A DNA stretch of 64,000 nucleotides, taken from contig CACAYM010000001.1 in assembly GCA_902536765.1 (NCBI GenBank), positions 186,001 through 250,000 on the forward strand. Reading direction: 5' to 3'. This DNA comes from an uncultured Pelagibacteraceae bacterium (GTDB taxonomy: Bacteria; Pseudomonadota; Alphaproteobacteria; Pelagibacterales; Pelagibacteraceae). The notes under the pieces were generated by a model. The model saw only the letters and a list, made by a program, of their open reading frames with translations, did no database searches and had not been told where the DNA came from. A program made the translations under genes and the position numbers. This document shows positions 56,598 to 64,000 of the stretch, piece after piece; positions within the stretch are counted from its first letter, which is position 1, and every line of letters starts with the position of its first letter.

Positions 56598-57755
56598 ATG
56601 AAAAAAAAGAAAAAAAAAAATAAAAAAGCTAAAAGAATCTCTAAAATCAAAAAAATTAAAAAATTCTCAATAAAGTCGAAAAAACAAAAAAAAACAAAAA
56701 AGAGAAAGAAAAATACAAAAAAAAAATTTAAAGTTGATAATAGAAATAAAAAAAATCAAGTCCTTTTAAGATTAATAAGATTTCAAAGTTCTTTGAAGCC
56801 TGACATAAAAATAAGCTTCAATCCTTTTGTAACTATCGATACCTTCCTTCAAAAATTCTTTACAAAAATTTCAGATACAATCAATGAGTACAAGTTATTA
56901 CAAAAAGATGAAACGAGAAGAAAAAAAATTGAGGAAATGGAAAGAATTGAAAAAGATAAAATTGACAAAAAATTACGTCTAGAAGAAGAAAAGCAAGCTA
57001 ATTTAAAACTCAAAGAACAGCTATTAAAAGATGAGATAAAATTAGAGAAAGAAAGAGTTAAAGACATCAAATCATTTTTAAGAAAAGAACAGGCGATAAT
57101 AAGACAAGAACAAGCTGAAAAGCAAAGAAAATTCCTTGAACAACTAAAATTAGAGAAACAAATTGAAAAATTTAGAATAAGAGAAATAAAAGAATTAGAA
57201 CAATTAGAAAAAATCTCACTAAAAGAAAAAAGAGAGGATTATGCTGGTTTACAGGAGAGAATAGATAAATTAAGAGAAAAATATAGAATTATAAGAGACC
57301 AAAAAATACGAGAGAGAGTAGAGGCTCTTGGAGTAAAAATACAAGGTGACGAAGATAGGGAAACGTTACTTCAAAAAGAAAAAGATTATACATTAGCAAG
57401 ACAAAAAATTGAGTTTGCTTTAGAGAGTTTTTATAGAAGCGCAAGCAGTTTAGTTTTTCAGTTAAATAAAAGACATATCACAAGACAGATGTCTATTTTA
57501 AGATGTATAGATCGAAGATTTGAAACTGGAGAAATTTTCATTAAATGGGATGAAAATGAAGATGATAATTGGCTAATATTAATTTATATTAAAAATAATT
57601 CTCCTGATGAAGGAATAATAATAGAAGATAAAACTAATCCAGAAAAAAATTTATCTTACGATTACAAAACTACAGAAATTTTTAAAGCTTCAGATCAAAT
57701 GGTTGACTCGTTAACACAATTAATTGCAAGAGTAAGAAAAAAAAAGGAAAATTAA
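56598..57755 (+). CDS. Hypothetical lysine-rich coiled-coil protein
   Basis: I do not recognise a family. The 385 aa have an N-terminal tail of about 55 residues that is more than half Lys/Arg (KKKKKKNKKAKR... KKTKKRKKNTKKK). A long charged coiled coil follows (about 85-260, Glu/Lys/Leu heptads), and then a globular C-terminal part (about 265-385) with FALESFYRSASSLVFQLNKR and RCIDRRFETGEIFIKWDE. There is no signal peptide or membrane segment. The polybasic tail would bind nucleic acid or membranes. No Shine-Dalgarno is strong, but coding bias and length make it real. Confidence 0.78.
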   Translation: MKKKKKKNKKAKRISKIKKIKKFSIKSKKQKKTKKRKKNTKKKFKVDNRNKKNQVLLRLIRFQSSLKPDIKISFNPFVTIDTFLQKFFTKISDTINEYKLLQKDETRRKKIEEMERIEKDKIDKKLRLEEEKQANLKLKEQLLKDEIKLEKERVKDIKSFLRKEQAIIRQEQAEKQRKFLEQLKLEKQIEKFRIREIKELEQLEKISLKEKREDYAGLQERIDKLREKYRIIRDQKIRERVEALGVKIQGDEDRETLLQKEKDYTLARQKIEFALESFYRSASSLVFQLNKRHITRQMSILRCIDRRFETGEIFIKWDENEDDNWLILIYIKNNSPDEGIIIEDKTNPEKNLSYDYKTTEIFKASDQMVDSLTQLIARVRKKKEN

Positions 57756-57759
57756 TTTT

Positions 57760-58440
57760 TTAATTATAATTCTTTAATTTATATTCCCATCTACCCATTC
57801 TTTCATATGCAACTTTTAGAATTATATTTTTACTGGGATCTATCCATATAATAAAATCAAGCTTTTTATCTTCAGGGAGGTTTTGGTTTTTTGATTTCAA
57901 ACTAAATTTTTTTGCTTCTATTTTTCTGTCCAAAATTTTTATTAATTCATCGCCTATATATTTTACCTCTTGTTTTTTTACACTTCCCGATAAAGGGCTT
58001 ATTTGGGTATCAGTTTGTAAAATTTGATAGTTCCACCAGTTTCCTATAACATTATTTAGAGCAGCACTTCCTTTATACGATGAGCCGTTTATTAAATATT
58101 GAGTTTTATCCTCTGAAAGTTTTAAATTTACATATTTTACTTTTTTATTTTGAAAAGTTTCAGATTCAAATGAAACTAACTTATTATTCTCGTAAAATTC
58201 AATACCCAAGCTATCAATTTTGAATAAATTTACCCCTAAAACATCGACTTTGAATTTTGTTTCATTTTCAACTTTCAAAAAATTATTTTCTTTTGAGAAT
58301 TTGTAATTCGAAAAACCAATTACATCGCCATTTCTTAATACTTCCATTTCTATAAATTTTAAATCAATTAGTTCTTTGGAGACAGAATTTTTAAAGATAC
58401 CTAAAGTTAATATTATAGCAGTAATAAAGATTTTTTTCAT
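57760..58440 (-). CDS. Exported protein of unknown function (DUF6134-like)
   Basis: The 226-aa product begins MKKIFITAIILTLGIFKNSVSK, a signal peptide. The mature part is rich in beta-strand patterns (RNGDVIGFSNYKFSKENN, ENETKFKVDVLGVNLFK, GNWWNYQILQ, LDFIIWIDPSKNIILKVAYE), which resembles the DUF6134/DUF3108-like periplasmic beta-barrel-type family. I chose ATG at 58440 so that the signal peptide is N-terminal, not ATG 18 codons earlier. Its function is unknown. Confidence 0.72.
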   Translation of the reverse strand: MKKIFITAIILTLGIFKNSVSKELIDLKFIEMEVLRNGDVIGFSNYKFSKENNFLKVENETKFKVDVLGVNLFKIDSLGIEFYENNKLVSFESETFQNKKVKYVNLKLSEDKTQYLINGSSYKGSAALNNVIGNWWNYQILQTDTQISPLSGSVKKQEVKYIGDELIKILDRKIEAKKFSLKSKNQNLPEDKKLDFIIWIDPSKNIILKVAYERMGRWEYKLKNYN

Positions 58441-58539
58441 AAAAGTAAGTCTATAGATTTTTTTAATTACTAAAATAAGATTATTTATTTGCAAATTATT
58501 TTTTATTAGGATTTATTAAGTTTTATTACTAAATAAACT

Positions 58540-59187
58540 ATGTTTCTAAAAATTAAAAATATTCCAAAGGTTACGTGGAGTTCTAAAAATCCTCTTAATT
58601 TAAAACCAAGATTATCAACTTTTTTCTTTTTATGCTTTGGGCTAAGTTTATTTGGAATAGGTGAGGGTTTATTGCTTGTATCTTATACTGGAGCTTCTCC
58701 ATGGAGTGTCTTAGCTCAAGGTATTTCTTTGAAAGTAAATGCTTCAATTGGAATTATAACTTTTTTTATTAGTATTTTCGTTATCTCACTTTGGGTATTT
58801 TTGAGCCAAAAACCAGGAATTGGCACAATCCTAAATGCTGTAATTATAGCTGCAATGATAGATCTTTGTTTAAAATACGTTTCCACCCCCGAAAGCTTTA
58901 TTTTGAAAATGATCTTAGCAGTAGCAGCTGTCCTGCTCGTAGGAGTAGGAAGTGGGATTTATCTTGTAGCTAATTTAGGCCCTGGTCCCAGAGATGGTTT
59001 GATGACTGGATTACAAAAAAAAACAAATTTGCCAATTGCATCTGTGAGAGCGTTTTTAGAAATAACAGTAGTTAGCATTGGTTGGTATTTAGGTGGTACA
59101 GTTGGTATTGGAACCATACTTTTTGCCTTTGGTATAGGACCAGCAGTTGCACTTGGCTTATTTATTGTTGGTAGAATTTTTAGATAA
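58540..59187 (+). CDS. YczE/YyaS/YitT-family membrane protein
   Basis: Integral membrane protein (215 aa, about 5-6 helices) similar to YczE: FGLSLFGIGEGLLLVSYTGASPW, KPGIGTILNAVIIAAMIDL, NLGPGPRDGLMTGLQKKTNLP and GGTVGIGTILFAFGIGPAV. In Bacillus, YczE is linked to surfactin/bacilysin production, but the biochemical role in general is unknown. It is 42 bases ahead of the PsiE-like gene on the same strand. Confidence 0.82.
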   Translation: MFLKIKNIPKVTWSSKNPLNLKPRLSTFFFLCFGLSLFGIGEGLLLVSYTGASPWSVLAQGISLKVNASIGIITFFISIFVISLWVFLSQKPGIGTILNAVIIAAMIDLCLKYVSTPESFILKMILAVAAVLLVGVGSGIYLVANLGPGPRDGLMTGLQKKTNLPIASVRAFLEITVVSIGWYLGGTVGIGTILFAFGIGPAVALGLFIVGRIFR

Positions 59188-59229
59188 TTTCTTGTATTTT
59201 AATAATCGAATCAATTGTTTTAAAATTAT

Positions 59230-59613
59230 ATGAGAGATCTAGTAAAATATTTACAACTTGGCTTACTTGGAATAATTTTAGTTAGTACTATCATTGCAGT
59301 AGTTTTAGAGATTAAACTAATGTTCATAAATACATCAGTAACTCTTGCTGATTTACTTTTAATGTTCCTATACCTGGAGGTGCTTGCAATGGTTAGAGTG
59401 TTTTGGGATCAACAGTCAATTAGTATTACTTTACCACTTTTAATTGCAATTACTGCTCTCTCACGATTCATAATTCTGCAAGGAAAGGAAATGGATCCTT
59501 CAGCATTAGTATACGAGGCAGTAGCTATTGTGTTAATTGCTGGAGCAATTGTTATATTAAGGTTAAGACATAGCGATAAGCTAGGAATATCAAAAAAAAA
59601 GAAAAGTAAATAA
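59230..59613 (+). CDS. PsiE-family membrane protein
   Basis: Small membrane protein (127 aa, four helices) resembling phosphate-starvation-inducible PsiE: LADLLLMFLYLEVLAMVRVFW is the typical block, then ALSRFIILQGKEMDP and a basic C-terminal tail. Its exact role is unknown. It probably shares a transcript with the YczE-like gene. The 130 bases after it, up to the groEL terminator, hold no gene that I can support. Confidence 0.82.
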   Translation: MRDLVKYLQLGLLGIILVSTIIAVVLEIKLMFINTSVTLADLLLMFLYLEVLAMVRVFWDQQSISITLPLLIAITALSRFIILQGKEMDPSALVYEAVAIVLIAGAIVILRLRHSDKLGISKKKKSK

Positions 59614-59743
59614 ATTAAATTTTCAACAAATTAGTGATTTATACAACTTATTAAGATACGTATGATTTTAATATGTGGTTTGTTAGAATTAGACTACATA
59701 AATTTGTTAGATTAACTTTTCATCCACCATGAAAAGAATAGTC

Positions 59744-59776
59744 AAAAAAAAAGGGCAGTAAAAACCGCCCTTTTTA
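59744..59776 (-). terminator. Terminator of groES-groEL
   Basis: AAAAAGGGC / GCCCTTTTT forms a 9-bp stem with a 10-nt loop, and the minus strand continues into a long T-run, making a clear intrinsic terminator about 27 bases past the groEL stop. It is also flanked by T on the plus strand, so it could stop transcripts from psiE too. Confidence 0.85.
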
Positions 59777-59802
59777 AATTTTTTTTTGAGAATAATTGGG
59801 TA

Positions 59803-61473
<1,671 letters not shown>

Positions 61474-61767
61474 TTATTTTCCTGTTGAAATACCCATAAT
61501 GTCCGACTCTTTCATTATGCTGTATTCTTTTCCATCAATTTTAACTTCTGTACCAGACCATTTACCGAAAAGAACTTTATCTCCAACTTTAACATCCATT
61601 GGTATTATTTTTCCGTCTTCAGTTTTTGCTCCTCCACCAACAGCAACAACTTTACCTTCTTGAGGCTTTTCCTGAGCTGTGTCTGGTATGATTATTCCAC
61701 CCGCAGTTTTTTCACTGCCATCTAGAACTTCAATAAGCACTCTATCGTGCAAAGGTTTAAATTTCAT
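61474..61767 (-). CDS. groES: Co-chaperonin GroES
   Basis: Heptameric 10-kDa lid of GroEL. The 97-aa product starts [20 protein letters not shown] with [16 protein letters not shown] (mobile loop) and [22 protein letters not shown] chose ATG at 61767, with TAGGAG upstream and the family-typical N-terminus; an ATG 9 codons earlier gives an unlikely extension. It heads the operon behind a heat-shock promoter and no CIRCE element. Confidence 0.98.
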   Translation of the reverse strand: MKFKPLHDRVLIEVLDGSEKTAGGIIIPDTAQEKPQEGKVVAVGGGAKTEDGKIIPMDVKVGDKVLFGKWSGTEVKIDGKEYSIMKESDIMGISTGK

Positions 61768-61792
61768 AAAAACTCCTATAAATATGTGGATC

Positions 61793-61821
61793 ATATAAAG
61801 ATGCTTGGCTATTATTTCAAG
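61793..61821 (-). promoter_or_regulatory. Heat-shock (sigma32-type) promoter of groES-groEL
   Basis: On the minus strand CTTGAAA (complement of 61815-61821) and CTTTATAT (complement of 61793-61800) are separated by exactly 14 bases. The expected transcript start is near 61786, giving a short leader of about 20 bases before groES. The hsp20 promoter has the same -35 and spacing. No HrcA/CIRCE inverted repeat is seen. Confidence 0.62.
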
Positions 61822-61888
61822 ACATCATCTAGAAATTTAAACCTTAAAAAACCAAGAAATATTGATTTTTTTAAGCTATATCTCCTTA

Positions 61889-62704
61889 ATGCCAAAAAAT
61901 TTAGATGATTTAGGACTTAAGTCAGTAGCGAACAGCTACGATGTCTTCTTTATAGATATTTGGGGAGTGCTTCATAACGGAATAAGTCTTTATAAAAATT
62001 CTGTTAATGTTTTAAACGAATTAGAAAAATTAAATAAGAAATATATTTTACTAACTAATGCACCAAGACCAAATAGTACAGTAATTGAATTCTTAAAAAA
62101 GATGGGATTGGATGAAAATAAATGTAGAAAAGTTTATACATCTGGTGAGTCTGCACTTAAACATTTAGAAAAAAATTATAAAGAAAAAAAATTTTATCAT
62201 ATCGGACCCCCAAGAGATTTTGATCTTTTTAAGCTGTTTGAAAAAAATAAAATTGATAATTTAGAACAATCCGATTTTATACTGTGCACAGGACTTTTCG
62301 AAAAATATGAAGAGGACCTAAAATATTATAAAGAATTATTTAAAAATCTAATTGGTAAAATAATGATATGTACAAATCCTGATTTGATTGTAGATAGAGG
62401 TAATATTACAGAATATTGTGCAGGCTCTGTAGCAAAAATATTCGAAGATCTTGGAGGAAAAGTTGAATATTTTGGAAAACCTTATCCACTCGTATATCAA
62501 CAATCTGCAGACATAAAAAATAAAAAAATATTATGTATTGGAGATAATCTTAATACAGATATTAAAGGAGCTAATATTCAAAATTTCGACTCTATGCTAA
62601 TATCCTCGGGTATACATAAAAAGGAAATAGATAAAAATATTGAAAAAGTTCAATTAAAATACAATGTAAAGATTAATTACTATCAATCACTTTTAAAATG
62701 GTAA
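61889..62704 (+). CDS. HAD-superfamily class IIA hydrolase
   Basis: Cap-type C2 HAD phosphatase (271 aa) of the alphaproteobacterial group placed beside ribF. The nucleophile Asp motif is FIDIWGVLHNGISLYKNS, the Thr/Asn motif ILLTNAPRP, and the last acidic motif CIGDNLNTDIKGANIQ. Sugar or nucleotide monophosphates are likely substrates; a role in riboflavin phosphate release is only suggested by position. I prefer ATG at 61889 over TTG at 61862. It overlaps ribF by 7 bases. Confidence 0.85.
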   Translation: MPKNLDDLGLKSVANSYDVFFIDIWGVLHNGISLYKNSVNVLNELEKLNKKYILLTNAPRPNSTVIEFLKKMGLDENKCRKVYTSGESALKHLEKNYKEKKFYHIGPPRDFDLFKLFEKNKIDNLEQSDFILCTGLFEKYEEDLKYYKELFKNLIGKIMICTNPDLIVDRGNITEYCAGSVAKIFEDLGGKVEYFGKPYPLVYQQSADIKNKKILCIGDNLNTDIKGANIQNFDSMLISSGIHKKEIDKNIEKVQLKYNVKINYYQSLLKW

Positions 62705-63630
62705 CTAAAATAAAATATTACAAAAATTTTGATGTTCAAAAAAAACACAAAAACTCAATTATATTAATTGGTAATTTTGATGGTGTTCATTTAGGACATC
62801 AAAAATTATTTAAAAAAGCTTTAATATTAAAAAAAAGAAAAAATTATAAAATTGGGGTAGTGACATTTGATCCAATCCCTAAAATGTTTTTTTTTAAAAA
62901 AATTAAAAATTATAGAATATCAAACTTTGATCAAAAGTTGGATATTTTAAAAAAATTTAAGGTTGATTTTGTTATTAACAAAAAATTTGACATAAAATTT
63001 TCAAAAATAAAATGCAATCAATTCATTGAAAAATTCCTTTACAAAAAATTATCTGCAAAATTAATTTTTGTAAGTAATAATTTTCGATTTGGAAATAAGC
63101 GTGAGGGAGATGTAAAATTATTAAAATTTTTTGAAAAAAAATTTAAATATAGAATAATAAATCCATCACCTTTAAAAAAAAAGAAAAAAATTATATCTTC
63201 AACATTTATAAGGAAGCTTTTAGAGAAAGGACAAATCTCTACTGCGAATAAATACTTAGATAGAAATTGGTCAATTCAGGGAATTGTACAATACGGAAGA
63301 AGATTAGGTAAAACCATTGGGTTTCCAACTTGCAACATAGACATTGGAAATTATGTGATAGCTAAACCAGGAGTTTATGCAGTTAAAATCTTAATTGACA
63401 AGACAAAAAAAAAACTGAGCGGCATCGCAAACTTGGGTTATAGACCTACATTTAACCAAAATAAAATTCTTCTTGAGGTAAATATTTTTAATTTTAAAAA
63501 AAATCTTTATAATAAAAAGCTAACTGTTGAGTTTTTGAAGTTTATAAGAGGTGAAAAAAAATTTAATGGTATAGATGAATTAAAAAAACAGATAAAAAAA
63601 GATGTAAAAATGGCTAAAAAATTAAAATGA
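62698..63630 (+). CDS. ribF: Bifunctional riboflavin kinase / FAD synthetase
   Basis: Makes FMN from riboflavin, then FAD. The 310 aa have an N-terminal nucleotidyltransferase domain (about 15-180) with [19 protein letters not shown] and [15 protein letters not shown], and a C-terminal riboflavin kinase domain (about 185-310) with [34 protein letters not shown]. It is between the HAD gene (7-base overlap) and ileS (ATGA overlap). No FMN riboswitch is present. Confidence 0.95.
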   Translation: MVTKIKYYKNFDVQKKHKNSIILIGNFDGVHLGHQKLFKKALILKKRKNYKIGVVTFDPIPKMFFFKKIKNYRISNFDQKLDILKKFKVDFVINKKFDIKFSKIKCNQFIEKFLYKKLSAKLIFVSNNFRFGNKREGDVKLLKFFEKKFKYRIINPSPLKKKKKIISSTFIRKLLEKGQISTANKYLDRNWSIQGIVQYGRRLGKTIGFPTCNIDIGNYVIAKPGVYAVKILIDKTKKKLSGIANLGYRPTFNQNKILLEVNIFNFKKNLYNKKLTVEFLKFIRGEKKFNGIDELKKQIKKDVKMAKKLK

Positions 63631-64000
63631 GCAAAGATCAGATAAACCTTCCAAAAACAGCTTTTTCAATGAAAGCAAATCTCCCATTGAAAGAACCTCA
63701 GATCGTTGAACATTGGAATAAAATCGATCTTTACAATTTATTAAGAGAAAATAATAAAGGCAAAGAAAAGTTTGTTCTTCACGATGGGCCTCCTTATGCA
63801 AATGGTAATATTCATATGGGAACAGCTTTTAACAAAATTCTTAAAGATATAATTACAAAATTTCATCAAATGGATGGTAAAGACTCAGTATATGTTCCAG
63901 GATGGGATTGTCATGGTTTGCCGATTGAATGGAAAATAGAGGAACAATATAAAAAAAATAAAAAAAATAAAAATGACGTGCCAGTTGTTGAATTTAGAAA
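63627..64000 (+). CDS. ileS: Isoleucyl-tRNA synthetase, N-terminal part (3' truncated)
   Basis: The frame opens at the ATG overlapping the ribF stop (ATGA) and runs off the window end with no stop (about 124 codons seen). It reads [20 protein letters not shown], then the class Ia HIGH region [20 protein letters not shown], and [19 protein letters not shown], which is diagnostic of IleS. The remaining roughly 800 codons lie outside. The ribF-ileS(-lspA) order is common in proteobacteria. Confidence 0.96.
   Translation, partial: MSKDQINLPKTAFSMKANLPLKEPQIVEHWNKIDLYNLLRENNKGKEKFVLHDGPPYANGNIHMGTAFNKILKDIITKFHQMDGKDSVYVPGWDCHGLPIEWKIEEQYKKNKKNKNDVPVVEFR

Noticed and set aside
59614..59743. Small frame MWFVRIRLHKF... 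at about 59673
   Set aside because: Nineteen codons, no ribosome site, no conserved context; nothing else supportable in this gap.
61768..61888. CIRCE operator before groES
   Set aside because: The TTAGCACTC-N9-GAGTGCTAA repeat is absent; the region fits a sigma32-type promoter instead.

Overview
This window looks like a chromosome segment of a streamlined marine alphaproteobacterium of the SAR11 / Candidatus Pelagibacter type. The evidence is very AT-rich DNA (about 30% GC by eye, not computed), Lys/Asn/Ile-rich proteins, genes that overlap or lie a few bases apart, no intergenic gap over about 200 bases, and typical alphaproteobacterial genes (class I LysRS, metX-metW, ActR, ChvI/ChvG, tsaE-amgK-murU). 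I see no phage, insertion sequence, CRISPR, tRNA or rRNA. Species-level placement is inference.

Layout. 1-3059 (+): end of the F1 ATP synthase operon (atpA', atpG, atpD, atpC). 3052-9595 (-): a tight nine-gene run, rplU-rpmA-obgE-proB-proA-nadD-rsfS-ctpA-rppH, with a good promoter before rplU. 9658-12051 (-): metX-metW-gloB, preceded by a sigma70-type promoter and a SAM-II riboswitch. 12243-14226 (+): hisC-tyrC. 14203-19285 (-): trkH, an AmpG-like permease, an NlpC/P60 peptidase and a TPR-sulfotransferase. 19373-22846 (+): class I lysS, pyrD, rpmB and a queuosine-precursor transporter. 22847-27002 (-): a four-gene polyamine cluster (PLP decarboxylase, deoxyhypusine-synthase-like enzyme, aguB, aguA) behind a structured leader and divergent from actR. 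27741-29254 (-): bioY and an ABC ATPase. 29305-37809 (+): polA, chvI-chvG, ahcY, a tsaE-amgK fusion and murU. 37795-38511 (-): gpmA. 38543-40002 (+): VanZ-like, nuclease and lytic transglycosylase genes. 39999-45255 (-): RND pump, adaptor, sulfurtransferase and msrA. 45290-50309: transport, base-excision repair, a GT17 glycosyltransferase and purine salvage. 50345-50791 (-): hsp20 behind a sigma32-like promoter and a ROSE-like RNA thermometer. 50885-59613: prolyl oligopeptidase, J-domain protein, GT9, DapA-like lyase, cfa, a lysine-rich coiled-coil protein, and YczE- and PsiE-type membrane proteins. 59803-61767 (-): groES-groEL. 61889-64000 (+): a HAD phosphatase, ribF and the start of ileS.

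Links between genes. An AmpG-like importer, a peptidase without a signal peptide, a lipoprotein transglycosylase, AmgK and MurU together suggest peptidoglycan recycling. Hpt and an AzgA-type permease form a convergent purine-salvage pair. groES and hsp20 share a CTTGAAA-14-nt heat-shock promoter layout. The most interesting region is 22847-27190. There a decarboxylase, a deoxyhypusine-synthase homologue and the two agmatine-to-putrescine enzymes are packed together under a leader with a long hairpin, a possible 17-codon leader peptide and a terminator-like hairpin, and the palindromic -10 appears to be shared with divergent actR.
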